Positions 10,264 through 20,979 of a DNA stretch of 64,000 nucleotides are shown piece after piece (the first letter of the stretch is position 1; each line of letters starts with the position of its first letter). Location of the stretch: assembly GCF_025024155.1 (NCBI RefSeq), contig NW_026251826.1:1-64000 (forward strand), in the 5' to 3' direction. The notes beneath the pieces are model-generated. The model did no database searches. It saw only the letters and a list, made by a program, of their open reading frames with translations, and was not told where the DNA came from. The translations under genes and the position numbers were made by a program. This stretch comes from Gamsiella multidivaricata (lineage: Eukaryota > Mortierellomycota > Mortierellomycetes > Mortierellales > Mortierellaceae).

Positions 10264-12711
10264 ATGTTACTAGACATGACGGTGCCGCAAGATTGGCTGA
10301 AATGGGCACAGAGATTTGATGACGATGAACATGTCTCCTTCCAGAACTTCGTTACTAAATTTAACTGTACCGACCAAACGACTGCGACCGAAGGCTTTCT
10401 GGAATTGCTGGAGTCTGATGTAATTCGACAGAAAAGGCGAGATGCACTGAAGGCATCCTTCAACTATTTCCGCATAAATGATGAGCAACAGTTCTGGATT
10501 CAGCGCACTGCGGAAGTCGAGTTTCAAATGTCTGCCGCACGTGCAGGACTTCGGATCAACAATGCTGGAGAAGTGGAGTCCAAAATTACTTGCGCCAATG
10601 TTCTCTCAAAAAGACACGAAGTACTAGAAACTCGCCAAGATGATTTGGACATGTCTTCACTATATTCTCTTCCGGCTCCCAGAAAACCCAGTCGCCTTAC
10701 CTCGTTCCTCCCATTGAAGCCTCAATCTGTCAAAGACGGTAGGTTCAATCATTTCTTCAAAGAAGGTGTGAGGCTACCTCTTATATCTAATTATCCGTTG
10801 TTTAATGTAATTTAGTAAAATCTTCACCGGCCCTATCGTCCTCATCCTCGTCCTCGACCCCACTCTCTTCTGTAGAGCTGCCTACACCGATTGGTAATTG
10901 TAGTTTTAGCTTTCTTGAGCATTTTATACTTGTACAGTACATCATGCTATACCTTCAAAGACCATGTGTAATTTTCTCCTGACTTTACCTTCCTCATTAT
11001 ATGAGATTAGACAAAACCAGCGCTGGCGAACTTTCCTCTGCTTCGCCAGCTTCTGAGACGGTATTGTCAGCCAACTTCAGATCGGCCAGCTCCACATTAA
11101 CCAACTCCACACCGACCAGCTCCTCAGCGTCAGCACCATCAGCTCCGCCAAGGCAAAGAAAATCGGTAAGCTCCATAAGTTATATCTACCAGTTTGTTTT
11201 CATTGATGACAGACTGACGTAGTATATTTTTATTTTATTTGACTATAGTTCACCAACAAGAATCGGCTATCACTAGAAGGGCGATATCGAAATCTAGGAG
11301 AGAAATGGGTCCTGGAATCAGGCACCGTAGTGGAGGACGTGCTGTACGCTGCTGGCTCCAACGAAAACTGTGCTGTCTTCAGGTACTTTTCATTCTTTTT
11401 TTCGTTGTCTAGTTTTCTTTTGGCTCTGAAAACGAGCGTATGCTGACGTTTGCCATGTTTTCAGTCCAATCCACAGCTTTATGATTGATTTGGACGACCC
11501 AAAAATAGAGGCATTGTTCTCCAAAACCGATTGGAAAGAAATTATCGCCGACCTTCCGCCTTTCCAACATTATGGAGATGACGCAGACAAATACTTGGAC
11601 CGATGCATGGATGTCGACACCAAGGAGGGGTTGAAGGCCGTATTGGAGACGCGGCAACAAGATCCCGAGTGCAGAATAATTCACTACTGTTTGGACCAGT
11701 GGTAAGTTTATGTCTAGAGCGTTCCCTGTTCCATTGTTGATGTTGATTGACTTGGACACACCTAAACTGAACAAGTATATTTATTTTATCTGCAACCAAT
11801 CAAGGGAGGATTTGCTTATCTCGGAGTCGTCGCCTTTCCTTGTGACAGCGCAGCTGGGGGAAACATGGTGGAAGGAGAATGCCTGGGGAGTGTGTAGGCG
11901 TCTAGCCACAGCGGTCAAAGGTGCTTTCATTATCATGGGAGAAAAAGCCGGTCACGACTCGACGGAAAGAAGAAATCAGGCTATCAACAATGATGATAGG
12001 AAGAAGATCGGGGTCAAAGTTGATTTTCTTTGGAGGACAATATCCTCTCCTGATGTAGATTGGTCTGCTGGGGAATCAGCGACGGTTTGGGACCCAGCGT
12101 CAATGAAGTATCGCTACGAAGGTGTCTTCAAGTTGCCTCGGCAACTGCACGATATTCTTGTTGCGAGGACGTCTGAGGTTGGCGGCGTGGACTCCCTTCG
12201 CAAGGAGTATGTTTGTGGTCTGTTGACTGGAGGTAAGGATATTTGCTTGAAGATACCCTGATTATTGCTGAATCGACTTTGACTGCAATTAAACATTGTT
12301 ACGGAATAATTTAAATCAAATAGGGCCAGTCATCCAGAGGGTTCAGATTTGTTGGGGAACCAAAGGTAAAAACATTACGCGATTCTTCAGGTCTCCGGAG
12401 CGTCGCCTCTTCTCGACTGTGCAGGAATTGGGCATGAGTTTACTGGCTGTTCATGATCTTCTCATCTTACGAGTAAGTGATAAGTATGGCGGACAATTAC
12501 GTATTTAAACAAACGAAAAAAATACGTAACTGATCTCTGATCTTGGTAAACCTTCTAGGCGACGACCTTGCGACTGTGTCGCACATATGAGACCAGTCGC
12601 CACCAACTAGCCAAAGAGCAGGCGAAGAAGAGACGCCAGGAGCTGCTGTTCCCCTCTGCCATGCCGAACGAAAAGAGAAGAAGATTCAGTCTTCTGAGTT
12701 CCTCTCCTTGA
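10264..12711 (+). CDS. Eight-exon gene, fungal-expanded family with possible nuclease-like core
   Basis: Exons 10264-10738, 10816-10893, 11011-11165, 11249-11382, 11465-11701, 11805-12232, 12324-12472 and 12559-12711, all GT-AG, keep frame and sum to 1809 bp (602 aa). An alternative ATG is at 10276. Residues 1-150 are charged and helical, 160-240 form a Ser/Thr/Pro-rich linker, and the rest is a globular domain containing HSFMIDLDDPK, GETWWKENAWG, KVDFLWRT, GESATVW and KLPRQLHDIL. It ends with a basic KRRRFSLL nuclear-type patch. The order resembles large unannotated families in Mortierella-type genomes whose cores I suspect to be PD-(D/E)XK-like. Here the Asp and Glu have candidates but the catalytic Lys is unclear, so it may be inactive or something else. 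No function is assigned. Confidence 0.72.
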
Positions 12712-12864
12712 AGGTCTCTTCTGTATAATAAATCCAGCATGCTGGCATTCTTCCGTATGTGCACGAAAAAGTGCGGCGTTCTGTAATCTCTTCATCCCTT
12801 GCTATTTATGCCAGCATCCCTTACTTATTCATTTCCCTTGACTCCAATTGATTTTTTCCATCCC

Positions 12865-12960
12865 TTGATGCTGTCCCTTAATGTTGTCCCTTGATGTTGT
12901 CCCTTGATGTTGTCCCTTGATGTTGTCCATTGGTGTTGGCCTTTGATGTTGTCCCTTGAC
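12865..12960. repeat. 13-bp minisatellite TTGATGTTGTCCC
   Basis: Five to six near-perfect tandem copies, with degenerate ones continuing to about 13050. It lies upstream of the secreted-protein gene. A decayed version of the same motif is at 58740-58975. Confidence 0.8.
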
Positions 12961-13092
12961 GCGGTCTTCTAAATTTTTCTCTTGCCTCTTCACTCTATTG
13001 GTTGTCCCTTGATTTGTTCTCTTGGTGTTGTCCTTTGGTGTTGTCTCCAGCGCTACTTTTAACTGTTAACAGTTCTGCTCCTATTCTTTTGA

Positions 13093-13099
13093 TATAAAA
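13093..13099 (+). promoter_or_regulatory. TATA box of the small secreted protein gene
   Basis: TATAAAA about 100 bp before the ATG at 13201, followed by a C/A-rich leader (CATCTTCAACATG). Confidence 0.6.
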
Positions 13100-13200
13100 G
13101 ACGCTACCTCAACTTGCACTTCATCACTGTTCACCTACAAACTTAGACTCACTCATTTTTTTCACCACTGCGTTCAGCAACACCTCTCCCCATCTTCAAC

Positions 13201-13538
13201 ATGGTAAATAATTCTCTAATGTCTTTCAATGCAATTTGCCATGTTACGCGGTTTTCTTTTCATGCTTACTACTTAATTATCTCATGCTAACATGGCCACC
13301 ATCCCTTCCCCAGAAACGCCAAACTATGAACATCTGCATGACACTCGTCTTGGGTCTCTGCTTGACTCTGTCCATGTTTCCAACCAACTGCGCGGCAACA
13401 GTTGAAAGTTGCCTGGAGAATTCAGGCAGCTTTGAGGATTTCAAGCGAATGATAATGCTGAGAAAAAAAAAACTCCAGGGTTGCATGGAGATGTGCGCTT
13501 CACGCTGTTGCGCGGATCAGGGATGTCTCGATGATTGA
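13201..13538 (+). CDS. Small secreted cysteine-rich protein, 75 aa
   Basis: The first exon is only the ATG (13201-13203). The intron 13204-13313 has GTAAAT...CCAG borders, and exon 2 is 13314-13538. Total 228 bp, in frame. The protein starts MKRQ and contains a hydrophobic signal-peptide segment (CMTLVLGLCLTLSMF) ending near NCAA. The mature part of about 50 residues has six Cys (VESC; GCMEMC; SRCC; QGC), giving the spacing C-x3-C-x3-CC-x4-C in the tail. Short length, signal peptide and even Cys number fit the small secreted proteins many fungi use at the cell surface or as effectors. I do not recognise a specific family. A TATA box supports expression. Confidence 0.72.
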
Positions 13539-14026
13539 TGTTCCATGCAGTTAGACACCCCTTAATTAAAGATAAAGTTCACACAAGTAGAGCTACAAGC
13601 AGATTGCCGAGCCATTTTTTTTGGCCAAAACTCGCTCACTTTACATAAAAATGCCCCTTAAAATCTGCTCACCCTTGCTTGCACTTCTACACACAAGTGA
13701 ACAAAGCTCTTTTTTTTTTTTTTTTTTTGGTCTTTCATTGTTTTTATATGTGTCTCTTAAGGGACTAAGAGAACTAAAGTACTGAGTAAACTATGGGGAC
13801 TGCACTCGTACAACTGCCATTGGACAGTGAAAAATCAAGATGATTTGGAAGAAAGGGGAAGCCTGGAAGATAAGGTAATATCGAATAGTGAGGGTGCATG
13901 AATATCGAGTGGTACAAGAACATCTCTCTCGAAGCAAGTGGAGGTAGTGTCATTTCGTTAGACTACCCTTAAACTGCGCCCCAGATGGAAAAAAAAGAGA
14001 AAAAAGAGGAGATGTTGTTCTTTCGA
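13539..14026. other. Intergenic, no gene seen
   Basis: Contains an 18-T run near 13710 and AT-rich spacer, then runs into the 3' end of the 28S fragment. Confidence 0.6.
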
Positions 14027-14425
14027 ACAAATCTATAGAACAATGGGCTTAATCTCAGCAGATCGTAGCAACAAGGCTACTCTACTGCTTACAATACCCC
14101 GTTCAATTAAAGTCGTCTGCAATGGATTTATCTCTTCCAATATTTGAAATTAACATTAGCAGGCGCCTCATGAAGCCTTTCCGCTCCACAAGACGACCCC
14201 ACATAGTATGATTCAGGACCCGAGGGTCTATTCGTATTCAACTAAAAATCGGAAAAGGCGGTAATCGTCGCGTTCTAGCACGGATTCTGACTTAGAGGCG
14301 TTCAGCCATAATCCAACGGATGATAGCTTCGGGCCATTGCCTGCTCAGGCAGGCCCAAATACCAATTATCCGAATGAACGGTTCCTCTCGTACTAAGTTC
14401 AATTACTATTGCAACAACATTTCAT

Positions 14426-14480
<55 letters not shown>

Positions 14481-14524
14481 ATTAGTGGGTGAACAATCCA
14501 ACGCTTACTGAATTCTGCTTCAGT

Positions 14525-14560
<36 letters not shown>

Positions 14561-14598
14561 AACGTCGCTATGAACGCTTGGCTGCCACAAGCCAGTTA
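14027..14598 (-). rRNA. Truncated 28S rRNA fragment (3' ~570 nt only)
   Basis: The minus strand reads as the 3' end of fungal large-subunit rRNA. It starts at the AACTGGCTTGTGGCAG segment, includes the sarcin-ricin loop AGTACGAGAGGAACC near 14380, GGTTTAGACCGTCGTGAGACAGG, and the terminal CTGCTGAGATTAAGCC. Homology stops abruptly at 14598, mid-molecule, and no further LSU, ITS, 5.8S or 18S follows. It is therefore an isolated fragment and not a working rDNA unit. It ends close to the mature 3' end, as would be expected if it was copied from rRNA or captured during a repair event. Confidence 0.93.
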
Positions 14599-14827
14599 AT
14601 ATATATGCAACAGCAGCAGAGTCAAGGGGTCAAGGGTAGTGGTCAAGTAGGAATGCGTAGAAATGAATGCTGTTTAATGATCGTAAGTAGGGTCTATATA
14701 TACATGTCTGGGGCCTATTGTACAGTGTCGTAGTGGAGTTGTCATGATGCCGGGCTCCCATCCTGGCTCTGTGTGTCGTAACCGTGCAGCTTGGTAACCG
14801 AGTGGTAATCCTGTTGCACGCCACTTC

Positions 14828-15538
14828 TTGAAGGACAAGCAGAAACGGCGTGTGGACACAGTCATCTACGTCCTTGCTGTAATGGCCGTACCGCACTTTC
14901 AACAGAAATGTATTCGCAGCGTTGTCAACGTAGGTCGGATGAACCCTGCCCAAAGAACGGAACTAAAGCTCAGCCATGTTGCCGAGAACCATCTCAAGAA
15001 CAGAGAATCGAAGGGATACACAGGCGACTACATCATGCAAGCCTCGGACACGATACTCCGAGTAGAATCCTTTACGCGCGTTGGAGTACAATACGATGTC
15101 GAGATTGACTTTAGCAAGGCTACTGGAGGCCATGTCATCAGCTGCTCATGCGAATACTTTCGCTCAGAGGCGACTTGCTGCAAGCACATCGCTTTAGTGC
15201 AGCTGGAGATGCCTTCTATGAAGTTGTTCAGAGAGGAGCTATGGACGTATGAAGAGAAATTCCACCCAGACATGCTCGAGCCGGACTGCGAGGATCACGC
15301 AGTACCTTAAGCGCTTTCATTGCCATTCTTGGGTGCCCTAAGCCGTTGTTCTGAGCTTTTTGCCGCATTGAACGCATTACGGGACACATCTGCACCTTTA
15401 CCACACATGGAGCGGATCAATCTGTACTTGCAGGGAGCACATCAACAATTTCAAGATGCCCTCGATTTGTTTGAAGCAAGTTTCCCTCGGAAACAAGGCC
15501 ACGATCTCAGCAATAAGCGGCAACGACAGCGCTACTAG
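14828..15538 (+). pseudogene. MULE transposase C-terminal remnant with SWIM zinc finger
   Basis: The frame from 14828 opens with LKDKQKRRVD and VIYVLAVMAVPHF, then a SWIM finger (ISCSCEYF...TCCKHIALVQLE, pattern CxC...CxH) around codons 118-140. That is the usual C-terminal arrangement of Mutator-like transposases. A TAA at 15308-15310 interrupts, and the same frame continues to 15538 with matching style and a basic NKRQRQRY end. The catalytic DDE domain is missing upstream, replaced by unrelated sequence next to the 28S fragment. No ATG starts the frame. Confidence 0.75.
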
Positions 15539-17065
15539 AGTTGATGAAGCTTCCATGCACGTACAAGGGCTTTAGGTTTTTCTCACGGCGGATAGTAAAA
15601 ATCTGAAATAAAGTTTTACGCACAATACCAATGCAAATCGTGGGGGAGAGCAGGGGGTGAAAAGAGAACTTGAACACTGAATCACTCTTGAATTCTTTCG
15701 ACAGCACAAAACGGCCAATTGCTATGGCTATACTTACAAGAGAGAAGCACCAATACTCTCAATCGATAGATGTGTCATTCATCTACAAAATAATGAGTAT
15801 CCATGGCCCTGTACTTGGAAATAGTATGCAGCGTCGTCTAACGCGAGCACATTCTCATCACAAAAGCGCATCCCGCCGGTTCACTTGATCACCTCTGCAC
15901 CTATCAATGCTACCACTGATAGCTATGGAATATAGCTACAGTATGGAAGTCGTATTTAACGAATCTGTTCAGTATTCATAGACTTTTCTTACTAGGACAT
16001 CACAAACTTGAGTCATTTTGGTAACTCAACGTCCTTGTCTATAAGCAAACTTTTGTTTTCGACATATTAAAGTGTGCTGCTTTCCTATGCATTAGATTCT
16101 CCATTGCCGACTTATACTTTTCAGAAAGTATGAGCCGGTTTCAATGTATAATGCTTATATCGACGCGTATCAAAGAAACTTGGCAGATATTCTGCTGTAG
16201 TTGTTCTCGCTCCAGTGTTCAATTTCAGTCTATCATATAGCGCGTCCATTCAAGTTGATTTAAAAGTGCTCTAACCCCAATAAGGACATAGGTTTTAATG
16301 ATATCTATCGGTCGCAAAAAGGCTGGGTGCATTTGAGCCAGTATTGGCGGACTTTACTATGTAGCATGTTAGATCCTAGAATCCTATGTAGGGCTAATTG
16401 CATGTAAGGAGAGCCAGTGCATATAGGGAAGAGATGACATGCATGGAAGGAAGATTAATGCGTATAGAGAAGAAGGTGGTGTGCATATAGAGAGATATAT
16501 GCATATAGGGAGCAGCTTGCATAGAGGGAAGCGGCCTCAATTTGTGACTTTGGAGGGTACCTAAGGACACTCTTTTATTCATGTGACCTATTGAGGATAT
16601 CAGCCATCAGGGCGGTGCTCTATAAAGGCCGGCCTGCTGCTGAAATAAAGATACCAACTTTTCGTCTCCTTGACTTCCGGACCCCTAAACATTTCACTGC
16701 TCTCTTCGCTTGCTGCAGGGCCGATAATGTTATGATCTTGGCAGTCAAGTGCTTCACAACAACGCTGCTTTAATTTCATGCCAAAGTCTCCAAATAAAGA
16801 TCATGCTCAAGAGCACTTCAATAGGCTTTCAAGGCAGTTTTATTCAACGAAATCGCAAATTTTATGTAAAGTGCAGTTGAGCGCAGGTTGTAGTTGCCAA
16901 ATGGCTGATAGATGCAAATGGGTTTGTCTGTCAGTGTGCCGGTGGTTGCACCTGGCTGGCAGAAGCAGAAAAGTTGGATAGTGGACAAAGCCAAGGTTGT
17001 AGGGATGACAAGCAGGAGATGATCAGGATTTGAGTTGAAAAGACAGGCCAGGAAAGTTGTGAATG
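15539..17065. other. AT-rich intergenic region, no gene seen
   Basis: Short scattered frames only. It includes the GCATATAGGGA-type repeats listed separately. Confidence 0.55.
16400..16535. repeat. Degenerate ~30-bp repeats (TGCATATAGGGAAGA type)
   Basis: Five loosely conserved units each contain TGCATATAG or TGCATGTAAGG followed by GGGA/AGAGA. Confidence 0.55.
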
Positions 17066-19822
17066 TTACTCGCCATCACGAACGAGTGTCCTTGTTGGCT
17101 TGTTGAAGGATGGCCTGATCCAAGAGAGAGGCACTTTTGGACTTGTGCTTGGGCGAACCTTCACACGACGAATAGCAGAGACTGTCTTCTTGACCTTTAA
17201 TTGCGCATGTTGAAATGACTCCATCAGAGTAACGATGGGTAGCACGTTCAAAGGATCAGTAGCAATGTAACAAACCGCAAACCGGCGCAAGATGTATGTT
17301 CCCTCAGCACATATCTTCATTATGAAAAATTCAATCAGAGGTTCTAGAGACAAGTAAATATAGAGACAGATTAATAACACACGCAAAGCTGGAGAGGTTA
17401 AAGTATATTCAACATGATCAACATGGACAAACCTCGAACGAGGATGCCAACAACGCAAACATCTTCTTCTGGAAGAAGCTTCAGGATCGAGTCCAGCGCA
17501 AGTTTCATCTCCTGACCTAATGACAAGAGAAAGAGTCAGAATGTGATGAATTGTTCAAAGAGTCTATTGTCCTCGCTATTGGCAGTCACGCACCAAGCTT
17601 GGTTCTGTCATCCCAGATTTGTAATGTCCTGTTTGAAGCAACCTTGCCCTCCAAAAGCACCACAGATAACCCCCTCCGTCCAGCTACAGTTATAGTCGAG
17701 TAGTCAGGCACGAGAAGATCGTAGTCTGTGTTTTGAGTGTCCTGTTGTGTCTGCGTCCTATGAAACATGAAAGGGTAGGAGATTGGCATTTCGACAGGTG
17801 ACCAGGCATATTGAGAAGGAGAGCATCGGCGCTGCTTACCAGCCACTTGTTGTAAACGTAATATTGCCGAAGTACGTTTCTAAGAAAGGTCCCAGCCGTG
17901 ATTTGAGGTAGGTGTCCTCATTGCATACTTGATCGCTCCAGAGATGACCACTGCTGACCATCAAGTTCAACAGAGAGTGGAGGGTAGGGTCATTGGGAGG
18001 AAAAGCTCTCAAATGAGTCCTGAAGGACTCTGGGCTCTCCCGTGCTAAAAAGTGCGCCCACCAATGAACTTCCTCGAGAGTATGTTTTGGGAGAGGCTCC
18101 ACTTGGTTCCTTGTCGCGTCACAAAGTGCGGCCCATGACTCATCCTCAACCTCCATATGTAGGCCTCTGGTCTGGTGGTCCCCCTCAATAAGGAACACAA
18201 AGTTCACTGCCCTGTATAGAACATGGTCTCAAAGGATTAGGAAATAGAAGGGTCTCACTCAGTCATGCTCTCTCTTACACCCAGCCAGCAAAAGTCCAAG
18301 GGCTGAAACTACTTACAGTTTTTCATGGGGTTCCACCATGCCGCCGTCATTTTGAATAACTCGATCCCTGAAATCCATCAAATCATGACCAACCTCCACA
18401 TCATTGTGTATCCATGGGCTGTCAACATTTGAGTCACATCGTCCACTCCCCACAAGACAGTTCCAGCGATAAATTCTAGTAGTTGACTCATAGAGGTCCT
18501 GGTCTGAAAAATAATCCAGATCATTTGGATCAGTCGAAGGGAGGTCCAATTCAAGCAGGGGCTGTGGATTTGTTGGTTTTGTCGCCTTAAGATCGTTTCC
18601 ACAACTGTCACTCGGCAAGGAGTAACCAGGAGGACTCATTAATAATGAAATCATTTATACATAAAATTAATGTCAATGTGAAATTCCACAGCCTTGACAA
18701 AGAGTAAGCCCACTTACAATCCTCCAGTGCCAGGCTGCGTCCAAATGAAACTATATCAATGAAGTAAAACAGAAGTAAGTTCATTGCTCATCAAACAAAA
18801 GTCTGGTTCGTTTAGCTGCGATATAACTCACCTCTCCTCGATTCTCCCTGATTCTGTCCAGTGGAAGTTCCAGATGCAGATTGTCCATACAGGTCTTCAG
18901 GCACAGTGACTGCGGATGGGGCCAAGGGTGCAGCAGTCTCGGGGAGCGTCCTGTGTGATCCAGCCAAAGAAGGCGCGTGTCCATCAGACGTTGTAGATGA
19001 TCCAGTCTGTGTCCTACTAAAGTCTGGCTTTCTACCATCACCCAAAGGAGTATAGGTTGAAGGACCACCCACTGCCAAGGAAGGCTCGAAAGCTACATGT
19101 GGCGCAGGACAATCAGTCTGTTTTGGGCCAGAGTCAAACTCGGAGGAGGTCGTCGATGGTGCAGCAGCCTGGTCCAAAGTACTGGGCTGTGGAGGCGTTC
19201 GTGGTTGATTTGTCCTAGAACCGCAATCGTCAAGGTTGCCCGAAGAGGCTGGCTAGAGGGACATTGACAACACTGAAGGCACATCTTCATAGGAACAAAA
19301 ATACAAATTGATAGTCATCAGTAAAGAGATAAGAATGCAAAGTTCATTCCGGACAAGCGGAGGGAATAGCAAATGAAGGTTGCAAGAAAAAGGAACAGCT
19401 CATACTGTTAAGACACCTGATCTTCTTGGTATACTGCTGGAACTGGGCATCCAGTTGATCAACAGCATTCGCTTGCAGATCAAATGATGCTTTCGATCAA
19501 GTTGCCGTGATATATCATTTGCTTCATCCTCAGCCATCTTGTCCCAATATTCCTTTGTTTCGGCCGTTTGTTCCTGCCATTCGCGAACCAGCCGCCCATG
19601 TTGATCGAAAACTTGCTGGATCTTACTCGCCTTGAGGTTTGGCAGGATGACGCTCAGCCAACGCTTGTGTAGAGCATCCTTATCAGATGGTCGAGGTGAG
19701 CAATACCTGAAATAATCTAGGTGGTGGATTTCGGTCGGAACGGACAGGGTGTAGAAGTACTTGTTGTTCACAATACCATCGAACTCTACGTGCCATGGCA
19801 TTTTTCTGCCGTATTGAGACAT
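17066..19822 (-). CDS. Multi-exon protein with PD-(D/E)XK nuclease-like core
   Basis: Start ATG at 19822 (MSQYGRKMPWHVEFDG). Exons I can place are 19822-19406, 19252-18832, 18750-18718, one ending near 18313, one from about 18217 to 17840, one ending near 17594, one from about 17516 to 17425, and a last exon ending at 17066. The entry to the ~18650 exon is not in phase with the preceding donor, so one junction is misjudged or broken. The N-terminus is a charged helical region, then a Ser/Pro/Thr-rich linker, then a core with NEDTYLKSRLGPFLETYF, DYDLLVPDYS and VVLLEGKVAS. The spacing of Asp and Glu-x-Lys fits a PD-(D/E)XK nuclease fold. The C-terminus is basic. It resembles, in build, the gene at 10.3-12.7 kb. 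The substrate is unknown. Confidence 0.68.
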
Positions 19823-19962
19823 GTCAACGAGTCAAATACTCCAGCAACTGAACTGGAGAGATTGAAAGAATGGAAAGATGATGAAGACAGGTGATTGAAA
19901 TGTTTATCGACAGCACAGGCCAGCTTATCAAAAACCTCGATCCTGGAAGTCAAAAATCGGGA

Positions 19963-20375
19963 TGGTTAGACGCACCACTTTACCCCGCTACACTGCTGGG
20001 ACACGTGGTAGGCAGCCGTCTATACGAGCATGCACGACCGCCATCAACTTCTCTTCTGCAGTTAGAAAAGGATCGAAGAGATGCTGGTTGGAAGACAAGA
20101 AGAAGTAATGATACCTCGACTCTCTTCCTGACGTTCATGCCATCCTTACCATCCACTGCATGGTAGAGAATGGTAGACGCACTACTTTTACCCCGCTACA
20201 CTGCTGGGATACGTGGTAGGCAGCCGTCTATGTGAGCATGCACGACCGCCACCAGCCCTTCTTCTGCAGTTAGAAAAGGATCGAAGAGATGCTGGTTGGA
20301 AGACAAGAAGAGGTAATGATACCCTCGACTCTTCCCGACGTTCGTGCCATCCTCACCATTCATACCATTCATGTG
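19963..20375. repeat. ~207-bp tandem duplication
   Basis: Two near-identical units start at about 19963 and 20170 (TGGTAGACGCAC...CTGCTGGGA...GTGGTAGGCAGCC) with several substitutions. They lie between the nuclease-like gene's 5' end and the CRN-B promoter. Confidence 0.85.
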
Positions 20376-20397
20376 TGAAAATATTTTAAAAAAACTT

Positions 20398-20979
20398 TTA
20401 CCTTGTAGACCGATGAAAACAGGTGGCAAGATGTATGGCGATGAGAATGATGAGAAGAAGGGTGTGATACGTGCGATGAAGGCGTGAGAGTGCTGGTAAA
20501 AGGGAGTGTGATGATAAGCACGATGGTGTGGGAGTGATGGCGACGGAGGGGATGATGCTAGGACGTAAGAATTGTAGTGAATAATGAAAGACCGTAAGAA
20601 TTGTAGTGAATAATGGAAAGGGCGTGTGAGTGGTGACAAAGGGATGATGAAAAGGGTGTACAAGTGGAGGCAAAGGCGATGATGAAAAGGGCGTGCGAGT
20701 GGTGGCAAAGGCGATGATGAAAAGGGCATGCGATGGTGTGAGTGTGTGTAAGAAAAAAACTTGCGTCGACACTAGTGACGTCACACTTTTTTTGCCACCA
20801 CCTTTTTTCTACCGCTCACACGCGCTGCTCTATTCCTTTGCTTTGCCATAATCATTCCCACGTCTTTCTTCATCGCCTTCCTCGATACCCTTCTCTTTGT
20901 TCATTCTTCATTCTTCGCCTTCTTTCTTTCCATCTTTCCTTTCTTTCATCCCTCACCACATTTGTCCTCTCTTCATTCA
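20398..20979 (+). promoter_or_regulatory. CRN-B promoter with CRE
   Basis: GTGGCAAAGGCGATGATGAAAAGGGC units (20480-20740) are followed by a perfect TGACGTCA at 20776-20783, then TTTTTTTGCCACCACC of the opposite sense, and about 200 bp to the ATG. The layout is the same as at CRN-A but without the TATTTCC/GGAAATA palindrome. Confidence 0.55.

Noticed and set aside
14640..14900. Possible tRNA or other small RNA between the 28S fragment and the MULE remnant
   Set aside because: A GGTAACCGAGTGGTAATCC stretch near 14790 resembles a tRNA D-arm word, but no matching acceptor stem, anticodon arm or T-loop could be folded by eye.
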